From positions 62,001-126,000 of the forward strand of contig JAJXTN010000001.1 of assembly GCA_021783725.1 (NCBI GenBank): a DNA stretch of 64,000 nt. Direction: 5' to 3'. The translations under genes were made by a program, and so were the position numbers. The notes under the pieces were generated by a model. The model was not told the origin of the DNA, searched no databases, and was given only the letters and a program-made list of their open reading frames with translations. Origin of the DNA: a bacterium (GTDB taxonomy: Bacteria > Patescibacteriota > Saccharimonadia > Saccharimonadales > UBA4665). This document shows positions 1 to 8,438 of this stretch, one piece after another; within the stretch, counting starts at the first letter, position 1; every line of letters starts with the position of its first letter.

Positions 1-38
1 GTAACCCGTGTAAGCTTACGCTTTGCAACTAAAGGACG

Positions 39-44
39 TATACT
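39..44 (+). promoter_or_regulatory. putative -10 box of topA
   Basis: TATACT lies 10 nt upstream of the topA ATG, predicting a leader of about 3 nt. The -35 region is poor, so confidence is limited. Confidence 0.35.
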
Positions 45-54
45 TAATCAGCGC

Positions 55-2349
55 ATGGCAAAAAATCTAGTAATAGTCGAATCCCCAGCTAAGGCAAAAA
101 CTATCGAGAAGTTCCTTGGCAAAGATTATGTGGTCAAGAGTAGTTTTGGCCATATTCGTGATTTACCTAAAAAAGGTTTAAACATCGACATTGAGCACGA
201 TTTCAAACCAAATTATGAAGTCAGTGCCGACAAGCGAAAAATCGTTAGCGAACTCAAGAAGGCCGCAGCTGGTAGCGAAGTCTGGCTAGCCAGCGATGAA
301 GATCGAGAAGGGGAAGCGATTGCTTGGCACTTAACCCAGGCTCTAAAGCTTGATCCAACCAAAACTAAACGTATTGTTTTTCACGAAATCACCAAAACAG
401 CTATCGAAGCCGCCATTCAAAATCCACGTACCGTCGATGTTAAGCTCGTCGATGCCCAACAGGCCAGGCGAATACTCGACCGGCTAGTCGGCTACGAATT
501 ATCACCGGTACTATGGAAGAAAGTCCGGACCGGATTGAGCGCTGGGCGCGTACAGTCAGTAGCTGTTCGTCTAATCGTCGAGCGTGAACGCGAGATTCGC
601 GATCACAACGCCGAAAGCTCTTATAAAGTCACAGCCGTATTTGACGCTAAAGGTCAATCTTTACCAGCTGAGCTCCAATCTAAATTATCAGACTTAGAAG
701 TCACTCGCGATTGGCTGACGACAGCTAAAGATGCCGCTTTCACAGTGGCCAATATTGCTCAAAAGCCGAGTAGCCGCAACCCTGGTGCGCCATTCACCAC
801 CAGCACACTTCAACAGGAAGCTAGTCGGCGTTTGGGGTTCAGTGTACGACAGACAATGACTGTCGCTCAAAGACTATACGAATCAGGTCACATTACATAT
901 ATGCGTACTGATAGCACTACCTTGTCAGGTCTTGCCATCAATGCCGCCAAAGACTACATCGTCAAATCATTTGGTCAGGAATACTACAATTTACGTCAGT
1001 ATAAAACCAAAAGTCAGGGCGCCCAAGAAGCCCATGAAGCGATTCGGCCAACCGATTTTAACAGATTAGAGGCCGGCGATGATGACACCCAAATCAAACT
1101 GTATAAATTGATCTGGCAGAGAACGCTAGCCTCACAAATGGCTGAAGCCAAGCTCGAACGCAGTGAGATGACTATCAATGTCAGTAATCAAACCCAGGTT
1201 TTCGTCGCCAAAGGTGAAGTTTTGAAATTTGATGGTTTTATGAAAGTTTACGGCGGCACTAAAGATGACACCATCTTGCCAAGCGTAAATGTCGGTGACC
1301 AACTGGAGCTCAACGAACTATTAGCCACCCAAACGTTCACCAAACCACCAGCTCGCTACTCAGAAGCCGCCCTGGTTCGGAAGCTTGAGGAACTAGGTAT
1401 CGGCCGACCTAGCACTTACGCACCAACGATTTCGACAGTTCAATCCCGCGGTTATGTCGAAAAATCCGATTTAGAAGGCGAAGAACGAAGTATCATTGAA
1501 CTAAGATTTGTCGACCAACAAATCGTCGAAGCTACCAATAAAGTCATTGTCGGCGCCGACCGCAACAAATTGGTTCCAACTTCGATAGCTGAAGTCACTA
1601 CTGACTTTTTGGTCAAATATTTCCCGACGATTGTTGATTATGACTTTACAGCCCGGGTTGAAGATGATTTCGACAATATCGCCGATGGAAAACAGCAATG
1701 GCAGGCAATGATTGCCAATTTCTACAAAGAATTCCATCCGTTAGTCGAACAATCAGCTGACGTTTCGCGCCAAGAAGTATCGCAAGCCCGAGAAATCGGT
1801 ATTAACCCAAAGACCAATGAACCAATTTTTGCTCGCTTCGGCCGTTATGGACCAATGTTACAGATGGGTGACTCGACCGATGAAGCCAAGAAAGTTACTT
1901 TTGCACCAATGCCCAAGGGCGCAACTATTGATACCGTCAGTCTCGAACAAGCTTTGGAAATGTTCAAGCTGCCTCGAACCGTAGGAACTACCAAAGACGG
2001 AGAAGAGATCAAAGCCAATATCGGTCGTTTTGGACCCTACATTCAGGTAGGCAAGACTTTTGTATCGATCAAACCGCTCGATCCACACACCATCACCGAA
2101 GCTGAGTCTAGAGAATTATACGAACAAAAATTGACGAAAGATGCCGCTAAAAACATCAATGAATTCGCCAGTGGCATCAAAGTCCTCAATGGTCCATACG
2201 GTGCCTACGTAACTGACGGCAAAAAGAACGCCAGAATTGCCAAAGACGTCGATCCTGCCAAACTGACAGAAGCCGAAGCCAAAGCTTTGCTAGCCGCCGC
2301 ACCCGCCAAGAAGCGAGGCTTCAAGCGACGAGTCGCCAAGAAGAAATAA
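55..2349 (+). CDS. topA: DNA topoisomerase I (type IA)
   Basis: Relaxes negatively supercoiled DNA by cutting one strand through a tyrosyl intermediate. The 764-residue protein opens with the Toprim signature VIVESPAKAKTIEKFLG. The catalytic tyrosine lies in YMRTDST (Tyr282 by my count). The C-terminus carries no cysteine zinc ribbons; it has GRYGP/GRFGPYIQVG-type repeats (about residues 585-730) and ends in a Lys/Arg-rich tail that probably binds DNA. MAKNLVIVESPAKAKT is the usual family start; the frame is open upstream to the window edge, but there is no reason to extend it. A TATACT hexamer ends 10 nt before the ATG and no close Shine-Dalgarno is seen, so the mRNA leader may be only a few nucleotides. 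Confidence 0.97.
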   Translation: MAKNLVIVESPAKAKTIEKFLGKDYVVKSSFGHIRDLPKKGLNIDIEHDFKPNYEVSADKRKIVSELKKAAAGSEVWLASDEDREGEAIAWHLTQALKLDPTKTKRIVFHEITKTAIEAAIQNPRTVDVKLVDAQQARRILDRLVGYELSPVLWKKVRTGLSAGRVQSVAVRLIVEREREIRDHNAESSYKVTAVFDAKGQSLPAELQSKLSDLEVTRDWLTTAKDAAFTVANIAQKPSSRNPGAPFTTSTLQQEASRRLGFSVRQTMTVAQRLYESGHITYMRTDSTTLSGLAINAAKDYIVKSFGQEYYNLRQYKTKSQGAQEAHEAIRPTDFNRLEAGDDDTQIKLYKLIWQRTLASQMAEAKLERSEMTINVSNQTQVFVAKGEVLKFDGFMKVYGGTKDDTILPSVNVGDQLELNELLATQTFTKPPARYSEAALVRKLEELGIGRPSTYAPTISTVQSRGYVEKSDLEGEERSIIELRFVDQQIVEATNKVIVGADRNKLVPTSIAEVTTDFLVKYFPTIVDYDFTARVEDDFDNIADGKQQWQAMIANFYKEFHPLVEQSADVSRQEVSQAREIGINPKTNEPIFARFGRYGPMLQMGDSTDEAKKVTFAPMPKGATIDTVSLEQALEMFKLPRTVGTTKDGEEIKANIGRFGPYIQVGKTFVSIKPLDPHTITEAESRELYEQKLTKDAAKNINEFASGIKVLNGPYGAYVTDGKKNARIAKDVDPAKLTEAEAKALLAAAPAKKRGFKRRVAKKK

Positions 2350-2383
2350 CCTCGCCCCACATTCCCATAGTCCGCCATCTGAG

Positions 2384-2428
2384 ATCTGCTTTCTGTTTTC
2401 TGTATTCTGCTATCTGTTACGTCTGTCC
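2384..2428 (+). repeat. period-7 TCTG tract, family A copy 1
   Basis: A run of 7-mers of the form WTCTGYW (ATCTGCT, TTCTGTT, TTCTGTA, TTCTGCT, ATCTGTT) lies 35-80 nt after the topA stop. Positions 2399-2426 match 52696-52722 over 27 of 28 positions and 29921-29947 with four differences, so this is a dispersed repeat and not chance low complexity. Confidence 0.75.
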
Positions 2429-2544
2429 TACGCAGGCCGTCAATTTGCGACAGCGTAAAGGCTGTGGCATGATAACATTTTTACAACATAGAATACGCAC
2501 GATTGTCATGAATGTGCTACAATCATCATATCGAAGTGAATTGT

Positions 2545-2573
2545 TTGACTTTTAAATTCTAAAGTTATATAAT
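2545..2573 (+). promoter_or_regulatory. sigma-70 type promoter of the sigma4/HARE gene
   Basis: TTGACT (2545-2550), a 17-nt spacer and a perfect TATAAT (2568-2573). The predicted start near 2580 leaves a leader of about 30 nt containing GGGAAGAG ahead of the ATG at 2610. This is among the best promoters in the window. Confidence 0.87.
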
Positions 2574-2609
2574 ACTAATTAATTCGCATTATTAACAGGG
2601 AAGAGACTT

Positions 2610-3650
2610 ATGGCAGATACCAAGGCCCCAGCTGTACAATTGACCGAACAACTAGTAACTGACGTATTGGCAACGATTGACCGTGAACGAGAACGAGAAA
2701 TCATCGCTCGACGCTTTGGTTTATTTGATCGCAAAGAAACGCTAGAACAAATCGGTGAAATGCTAGGCATTACCCGAGAGCGTGTTCGTCAGCTCGAAAA
2801 GACCGTCGTTACTCGATTGAAAGCTTCAGCCGAGCAGGGTGTTTTACCACATATAGTTGAATTCCAAGCACAAGTTATAGCCATTCTTGATGATATTGGT
2901 GAAGTCGCCCGAGTTAGTGAACTGGCCAACAAATTGTCCAAGACTACCAACCGGGAAGAGCAGGCTAGAATCGCTTTTCTAAGCTTACTATCCCCAGAAT
3001 TAGTGGTTGTTCACGAAGATGATAATTTCTATTACAGTGTCGGTATCAAGAAAGTCCGTGACGAGAAAGCGCTCAAAGCTGAAACCGTTAAGCTAATCGC
3101 TGTTATCAAACAATTGGGCGAACCTAAAGCAATCGACGATATTGCTAAAGCCGCCGACATCAGCGATTCTAAGCAAGCCGCCGCTCTAGCTAGCACCTCT
3201 AAGTCACTAGCCACCCTCAACGGCCGATGGGGCCTAGTCAAATGGCCAATGGTTAACCCTAAGAACATTCGTGACAAGATTTACGTTATCCTCAAAGAGA
3301 ATGGCAAACAGATGCATTTCAATGAAATTGCTGAAGCCATCAAAGACAGTGATTTCAAACGCAAAGACGTTACAACCCAAGCCATCCACAACGAACTTAT
3401 CAAAGATAAGCGTTTCGTACTAATCGGCCGAGGTATTTACGCTCTCAAAGAATGGGGTTACGAAAAAGGCACGGTGTCTGATGTTATCGCCGATATCTTA
3501 CGCGACGCTGGCGAACCTCTGCATCGTGATGAGATAGTCAAGCGTGTCCTTAAAAGCCGTTTCGTCAAAGAAACTACTATTCTATTGAATCTGCAAGGCA
3601 AACCGCAATTCAAGCGAGTCGCCAAAGCCACTTACACTCTCGCCGAATAA
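2610..3650 (+). CDS. sigma-70 region 4 / HARE winged-helix fusion (RNAP delta-like regulator)
   Basis: Probable RNA polymerase-associated regulator. Residues about 24-71 form a sigma region 4 helix-turn-helix (TLEQIGEMLGITRERVRQLEKT). There is no region 2, so it cannot melt a promoter as a normal sigma factor. The rest looks like serial winged helices: about 82-145, 150-210, and two clear HARE-HTH/RpoE-delta type domains near 215-275 and 283-343 (VILKENGKQMHFNEIAEAI; DILRDAGEPLHRDEIVKRV). HARE-HTH domains in the Firmicute delta subunit bind polymerase. It has its own strong promoter and is followed after 8 nt by the next gene. Function is inferred from domains; the exact role is unknown. Confidence 0.85.
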   Translation: MADTKAPAVQLTEQLVTDVLATIDREREREIIARRFGLFDRKETLEQIGEMLGITRERVRQLEKTVVTRLKASAEQGVLPHIVEFQAQVIAILDDIGEVARVSELANKLSKTTNREEQARIAFLSLLSPELVVVHEDDNFYYSVGIKKVRDEKALKAETVKLIAVIKQLGEPKAIDDIAKAADISDSKQAAALASTSKSLATLNGRWGLVKWPMVNPKNIRDKIYVILKENGKQMHFNEIAEAIKDSDFKRKDVTTQAIHNELIKDKRFVLIGRGIYALKEWGYEKGTVSDVIADILRDAGEPLHRDEIVKRVLKSRFVKETTILLNLQGKPQFKRVAKATYTLAE

Positions 3651-3658
3651 TCAAACCA

Positions 3659-4327
3659 ATGCTTAAAGATACGTTTGGTGCTACGTCATCAATGGTTTTA
3701 AAGCCATCTAACTACGATGCTATCAGCCGGCAAATGCTCACCACCAGACCGCATCTCCCGCCAGCCATCATAGTCGTTGAACAAGACAGCGATTCACTAC
3801 CGCTTGATCCAAACAGCCAAGATTCATCATTCACATCTCAGATGATCCAACTGTCGATCAGTCCAGATGAAATAAAACGTCAATTATCACCGCCAGAAGC
3901 TATAGTATTTACCTCATTATCGGCTATACCTATAGCCGATGCCGTGCGCGGCTACTATGACGGCCTAGGATTATCTCGTCCTCTAATGTCACATATAACA
4001 GCCAATCGCGCTTTAGCTAAACGATTCGCGTCAATTCGACGTCTATATACATTCCAGACACCGGCAGAAAAAGCCGAAATCAATCGTCTTGGCTCACTAT
4101 TTGCCGGACTGCAACATGTAAGCGTCGTAGAACAATACGTCGACAGCGGCAAAACAAGTTTATATGCCGGTAGACTGTTGCTTGCCGCCGGAGTAGAGCA
4201 GGTTAGCGTTGTACGTGGTAATTGGTTCAACGACGCCAGACAACTTGAACTTGATGTGCCTACTTTAACTTCAAGTCACGCTGGATTCATGCGCTCAATC
4301 GGCTTACAAGCTGCAAAAATATTATGA
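3659..4327 (+). CDS. phosphoribosyltransferase-like protein
   Basis: A 222-residue protein. Near residues 155-175, VSVVEQYVDSGKTSLYAGRLL resembles the PRPP-binding loop of type I phosphoribosyltransferases (hydrophobic strand, acidic pair, TGKT-like turn), with DSGKT replacing D-TG-T. The upstream half contains a conserved-looking strand-helix (AIPIADAVRGYY). No purine or pyrimidine hood domain is recognisable, so the substrate cannot be named. It starts 8 nt after the sigma4/HARE gene and is presumably cotranscribed. It could be a degenerate non-catalytic PRTase-fold regulator. Confidence 0.6.
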   Translation: MLKDTFGATSSMVLKPSNYDAISRQMLTTRPHLPPAIIVVEQDSDSLPLDPNSQDSSFTSQMIQLSISPDEIKRQLSPPEAIVFTSLSAIPIADAVRGYYDGLGLSRPLMSHITANRALAKRFASIRRLYTFQTPAEKAEINRLGSLFAGLQHVSVVEQYVDSGKTSLYAGRLLLAAGVEQVSVVRGNWFNDARQLELDVPTLTSSHAGFMRSIGLQAAKIL

Positions 4328-4505
4328 ACGTTTTGCGAACACTAGTGCAGTGATCGAGAATTAGGCAAGTCAGCACTTAAGTAAGAAATCTAACTGGAAG
4401 TGTCCGTAGGGCAGAAAACAATAAAAATAATTAAATAAAGTAGGTAGCAAAATAAATTTTTGAGAATTGGAGAATGCAGTAGAGCATCAATTCAATCAAT
4501 ACACA

Positions 4506-4537
4506 TCATGTCGCACATTGTATATTTTGCGTCATGA
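4506..4537. other. dif-like inverted repeat
   Basis: Ten-base arms 4506-4515 and 4528-4537 are inverted repeats with one mismatch. As an 11-6-11 Xer-type layout (4508-4518, 4519-4524, 4525-4535), the central hexamer TGTATA equals that of the E. coli dif site, and 15 of 18 core bases match it. The outer part of the XerD-side arm does not match. It lies at the convergent strand switch, where a terminus would be expected. A transcription-factor operator is an alternative. Confidence 0.35.
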
Positions 4538-4565
4538 ATATATTATTAATAGATGACTATTGATA

Positions 4566-4588
4566 CCCCCCTATACAGGGGAGTTTTT
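4566..4588 (+). terminator. rho-independent terminator
   Basis: A CCCCT/AGGGG stem (4568-4572 with 4577-4581) with a 4-nt loop, followed by AGTTTTT. It lies 240 nt past the PRTase-like stop and could end that operon or a short RNA started near 4553. Confidence 0.7.
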
Positions 4589-5039
4589 GGTATATGCCCT
4601 ACGTTAGTTGCTATTTGGTATAACTACACTGTCATTAACTAGCCTTATACTTTCATTAAATAAACACCCTCAATATCGTCTAGTGTCTGTAGTAAATTTG
4701 GGCCGCTATTTGACTTATCCACAGTTATGTCGTGAAACACTTGCTTTTTAGCGATTTCGTTTCGTTTTATAGTTTTCCCTGTTTATTGCTCAATATTGTA
4801 AAATATTTGACTTTTACCCTTCTCGATAGGCTGGTATAGTTTTTTTCAATATTTATATATTTATCAATTGCTGAACAAATTGCGAACTGGAGGGGGAGCA
4901 GTAGGGCCAACACAGGCCAACTCAACATTTAACATTTACTATTTATAAATGCCCGGCTGATTTATCATTTAATAATAGGTGCCAAGCACAATGTCCCTCA
5001 GACCCTAGGTCCCCCGCCCCACCTTTAACTTTACAAACT

Positions 5040-5080
5040 TTCTAACTATCCCCACTATTAAACTATCCTACTATCCAACT
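5040..5080 (-). repeat. tandem GGATAGT tract after ftsQ
   Basis: On the ftsQ strand the 3' region, starting within a few nt of the stop codon, reads as about four degenerate 8-mers built on GGATAGT. No long hairpin partner was seen. It belongs to the class of gene-3'-adjacent short-unit repeats found elsewhere in the window, with a different unit. Confidence 0.6.
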
Positions 5081-5083
5081 AAG

Positions 5084-6016
5084 TTACTGATAGTAAGCCC
5101 GCCCCGACACTCTAACATCTATATAATGCGCTGGAGTGATGTTTTGACTACTTAAGCGCGCTCGCGTGGCCAAAAAAGTGCCAGCTTGTTGTCGGGCATC
5201 GCCATCTTGTAGATTAAACTTAACAATATAAGATTGAGTGGCAATACCGACATCAAGTTCGCGAGTAGCGACCGGCAGAGTCAACGACGATACCACTACC
5301 TGTTTAGCCGCCAACTGGGCGACAACCGTAACTATAAACTCAACATCAGTCGAACTGAGAGCTTGTTGATTAATCGCCAGTTTTAAACCGCTTTGATCAG
5401 TTACTAACGGTAAGGTCAAATTCAACAAATCTTTGGGATTATTGACGACCATCAAAGCCCGGCCAGACGTATCTAACACATACGCCCCATTACTACCGAC
5501 CAACAATAGCGCCGGTTGAGCTGGTGATATATAAATAATCGGACGATGGGTCAATATAGGTAAAGTTACACTAGCGGCACTCAACTCTGGAAACTGCGCC
5601 ATAAGCTGTTTGGTAATGCTTTCGGTGTTAATTGTAAGCTTATTACGGTTCCAAATAGAGCTCGCCAATAGCTTGCTGGCAGCCGTCTGATAGGTCGCTT
5701 GACTGTGCAAGAAGCCGACATTAGTCGACTGCAAAGGTACAACCTTGGCATTCGACGACAAACTAAACACATATATCACTGACACAAATAACACGATTAT
5801 AAATATCAAAAAACCAAAGCGTTGAATCCAATAATTTCGAATTTTATTGGGGCGGCCGGTAATCGGCGGTCTAGATTGGCCCCTGCCGGTATTGGCATAC
5901 TGATCATTGCGCTGAGAATAATAAGTCAGATCGCCACCCTTGCGCTCAAGACCTGTTAACGTCTGTTTTCTTTGGCGGACGCCACTTTTAGTCGATGGTT
6001 TATTGAACATTTTCAT
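5084..6016 (-). CDS. ftsQ: cell division protein FtsQ/DivIB
   Basis: Septal divisome protein that bridges FtsL/FtsB-type partners and the wall synthase. The 310 residues comprise a basic cytoplasmic tail (about 1-65), one membrane helix (about 67-87) and an extracytoplasmic part with POTRA-like then beta-rich character. Overall identity is weak, as is usual for this family, so the call rests on topology and on its place directly after murG (7 nt gap) as last gene of the dcw cluster. No ftsA or ftsZ follows; a convergent intergenic region does. Confidence 0.8.
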   Translation of the reverse strand: MKMFNKPSTKSGVRQRKQTLTGLERKGGDLTYYSQRNDQYANTGRGQSRPPITGRPNKIRNYWIQRFGFLIFIIVLFVSVIYVFSLSSNAKVVPLQSTNVGFLHSQATYQTAASKLLASSIWNRNKLTINTESITKQLMAQFPELSAASVTLPILTHRPIIYISPAQPALLLVGSNGAYVLDTSGRALMVVNNPKDLLNLTLPLVTDQSGLKLAINQQALSSTDVEFIVTVVAQLAAKQVVVSSLTLPVATRELDVGIATQSYIVKFNLQDGDARQQAGTFLATRARLSSQNITPAHYIDVRVSGRAYYQ

Positions 6017-6023
6017 ATCGAAC

Positions 6024-7199
6024 TTAATTCGCCGTTTTTAATATAATTTCAGCTAAATCGTGGGTAGCATTAGGTTTAGCGAAAGTCGACAGATTCTTAG
6101 CCAGGCTCTGGCGACCGGCGCCATCATTCAAAAGATTACTGACTTGCTTGGCGAGACGGTTGGGATCGGCTTCAACATTTACTTCATTCATGATTACAGC
6201 GGCTTGCTTATCAGCCAAGATTTTGGCATTTTTGAGTTGATGACCACCGGTCAAGAAAGGACTTGGAATAATGATGCAAGCCTTAGCCTGGACGGCAAAT
6301 TCAGCTATGTTAGTGGCACCAGCCCGCATGATTATTAAATCAGCCGCACCGCTGTATCGAAACACATCGGTTTTGTAGCCGAAAATTGAAAGTCGTGTCT
6401 GTTCTTTCGTTGTAAGTTTGTCAGCATATAACTGTTTCATATAGTCTTCGTTAGCCCGCCCTACCCCGTGAATAACATACAAATCCTTAAACTCATTGAT
6501 CAAATGTGGAACGGTTTCAGCGACCGCCTCATTAATTCGTTGCGAGCCCAAACCACCACCGATTATGAATAGCACTTTGGCTGTTAGCGGAATATTGAGC
6601 TGTTGTCGGTATAGCTTATTTGACTTGTTATCAACTGGCTGGAATTGGGGTTGTAGTGGAATTCCAGTCGTCACCGTTTTAGATTGAGGGTAAGGATAAA
6701 CTTCGGCCGGCAAAGCAACGGTGTGCAACTTCGCCCAACGACTAATGATGCGATTAGCCAGCCCCGGAATGGCATCCGAATCGTGAGTGATATAAGGAAT
6801 GTTTAGTATGGCTGCGGCCAGGCCGACCGGCACACCGACAAAGCCGCCTTTTACGAATATGACATTCGGCCGTAATTGACGCAGTAACCGAAAACTTTGG
6901 ACTATGCCAACCACTACGAACAGCGCATCACGCATATTTTTAAACAGCGTGGCTAGATCGAAGATTTGCTTAAAGCCTTCGCCGTGATAACGTCTAAACT
7001 TCCCCGCCCTAACTGAGTAAACAGCATCAATGTGCTGGTCATTAGCCGGAATATCACCCAGCTTATCACCAATTTGCCCGATATATATTATATTGACGCT
7101 CGGTTTCAACTGTTTTAGCTCACCGGCAATCGCCTGAATAGGCGTAATATGACCGCCCGACCCACCACCAGTTAAGACTATTTTGTATTGGTCAGGCAT
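6024..7199 (-). CDS. murG: UDP-GlcNAc--lipid I N-acetylglucosaminyltransferase MurG
   Basis: Adds GlcNAc to undecaprenyl-PP-MurNAc-pentapeptide on the inner membrane face, making lipid II. The 391 residues show the N-terminal GGGSGGHITP loop, a second glycine loop (GGGLGSQRINEAV) and the C-terminal donor site with AGATNIAEF and GGHQLKNAK. It is packed 2 nt after ftsW and 7 nt before ftsQ, so it is translated from the same transcript. It implies that lipid I is made here even though no murC-F genes lie nearby. Confidence 0.96.
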   Translation of the reverse strand: MPDQYKIVLTGGGSGGHITPIQAIAGELKQLKPSVNIIYIGQIGDKLGDIPANDQHIDAVYSVRAGKFRRYHGEGFKQIFDLATLFKNMRDALFVVVGIVQSFRLLRQLRPNVIFVKGGFVGVPVGLAAAILNIPYITHDSDAIPGLANRIISRWAKLHTVALPAEVYPYPQSKTVTTGIPLQPQFQPVDNKSNKLYRQQLNIPLTAKVLFIIGGGLGSQRINEAVAETVPHLINEFKDLYVIHGVGRANEDYMKQLYADKLTTKEQTRLSIFGYKTDVFRYSGAADLIIMRAGATNIAEFAVQAKACIIIPSPFLTGGHQLKNAKILADKQAAVIMNEVNVEADPNRLAKQVSNLLNDGAGRQSLAKNLSTFAKPNATHDLAEIILKTAN

Positions 7200-7201
7200 G
7201 A

Positions 7202-8431
7202 TTAATTTTTCACCTCTCGCAGTCGATTGGGGGTCGTCCGCCGCAAAGTTTCAGTGCTGACGCGTGGTGTCGAATAAGACGTGTACTGTGATGCTTGAAA
7301 AGCTAAACCAACGGCCGCCGCCACAATCACCACACTTGTGCCACCGGAACTAATAAACGGTAGAGTAATGCCTTTCAACGGCAACAGCCCGAGCATTGAA
7401 CCTATATTAATAAACGCTTGGACGCTTAACCAAGCCAATATTCCAACCACTATCAAGCGACTGAAATCATCGGTCAAGCGCTCGGCAATTGTTTTTAGGC
7501 GAGCAAAAAATGCTACCAGCACTACTAGCAATAAGGCACTGCCGATAAATCCAAATTTTTCAGCGTAAATCGCGAATATTGAGTCATTAGCCGCTTCCGG
7601 CAAATACCCATAGGCCTGGACACTGCTACCCAGCCCTAAACCGACGATACCACCGGAACCAACAGCAATCAGCGCCTGGCAGGCCTGATAGCCCGTACTT
7701 TGGCAATTAGACGTCGGATGCAAATATGTCTCTAAACGAGCTCGGCGATAAGGGCTAACCGATATTGCTAATGATCCAATTAAAATAATAATTAAACCGA
7801 CCAACAATATTCGCTTAAACGGCAGACCGGCCACATAAGCCATGGTGGCCACCATCGCCAACATTACCCCCGACGAACCTAGATCGCTCTGAATACCTGC
7901 CACGACAACGGCTATCGCTATTACAGCATAGATGATAGGCTTCACCGTTTTCGAGAAGTTAATTATTTGACCGGCGTGAATCTGTTGAGACAAAAAGCCG
8001 GCCAACCAAACCAAAATCGCCAATTTGACCAACTCCACCGACTGAAATGAAAAACCGCCTAGACGCACCCAACGATGAGCAGGATAGGCTGGATTCACCG
8101 GTAGCACAAACGCCAAAAGGGTTGCTAGGCCAGCAATAATCAAAAGTGGCTTATAGGCCTGTCGCCACCTACTTAATGGGATATTAGCGGTGACAATGAA
8201 AGCCACCAGACTCAATCCAATCGCAATCAACTGTTTAGTAACGTAATAATTATTACTAACGTGGTTAGCTTGAGCCAAAGCCGGGCTAATAGCATAAACG
8301 ACCATGAGACCAATAGCTAACATGACCGCACATAATATCAATAAGACGTAATCTGGACGATGCTTACGCCCAAGATCGAGCTCTGGCTGTCGAGCTGTTA
8401 GTGAGCGCCGTGGCGTTGTTGGGAACGCCAT
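7202..8431 (-). CDS. ftsW: lipid II polymerase FtsW (SEDS family)
   Basis: Polytopic SEDS glycosyltransferase of the divisome, partner of the class B PBP encoded two genes upstream. About ten membrane helices; the family signature appears as SVQAYGYLPEAANDSIFA and the C-terminal GITLPFISSGGTS. The frame is open to a TTG at 8455 overlapping mraY, but I choose the ATG at 8431 because AGGG lies 11 nt before it. An N-terminal basic cytoplasmic tail of about 30 residues precedes the first helix. Confidence 0.94.
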   Translation of the reverse strand: MAFPTTPRRSLTARQPELDLGRKHRPDYVLLILCAVMLAIGLMVVYAISPALAQANHVSNNYYVTKQLIAIGLSLVAFIVTANIPLSRWRQAYKPLLIIAGLATLLAFVLPVNPAYPAHRWVRLGGFSFQSVELVKLAILVWLAGFLSQQIHAGQIINFSKTVKPIIYAVIAIAVVVAGIQSDLGSSGVMLAMVATMAYVAGLPFKRILLVGLIIILIGSLAISVSPYRRARLETYLHPTSNCQSTGYQACQALIAVGSGGIVGLGLGSSVQAYGYLPEAANDSIFAIYAEKFGFIGSALLLVVLVAFFARLKTIAERLTDDFSRLIVVGILAWLSVQAFINIGSMLGLLPLKGITLPFISSGGTSVVIVAAAVGLAFQASQYTSYSTPRVSTETLRRTTPNRLREVKN

Positions 8432-8438
8432 AGTATGG

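Larger units (their letters stand above)
4328..5083. other. 756-nt AT-rich convergent intergenic region
   Basis: No ORF with coding character. It separates plus-strand genes on the left from the long minus-strand block on the right. It holds a dif-like inverted repeat (4506-4537), a possible short promoter (TTGTAT 4518-4523, TATTAT 4541-4546), a terminator hairpin (4566-4588), one perfect DnaA-box 9-mer TTATCCACA (4715-4723), and a tandem ACTATCC tract next to the ftsQ stop. No tmRNA, SRP RNA or RNase P signature was found. Confidence 0.7.

Noticed and set aside
1-54. In-frame extension of topA upstream to the window edge
   Set aside because: The frame is open, but MAKNLVIVESPAKAKT is the conserved family N-terminus and a -10-like box lies directly upstream.
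4715-4723. DnaA box suggesting oriC
   Set aside because: Only one perfect 9-mer here and one at 13775-13783; no cluster, no dnaA/dnaN, and the flanking genes converge, which is wrong for an origin.
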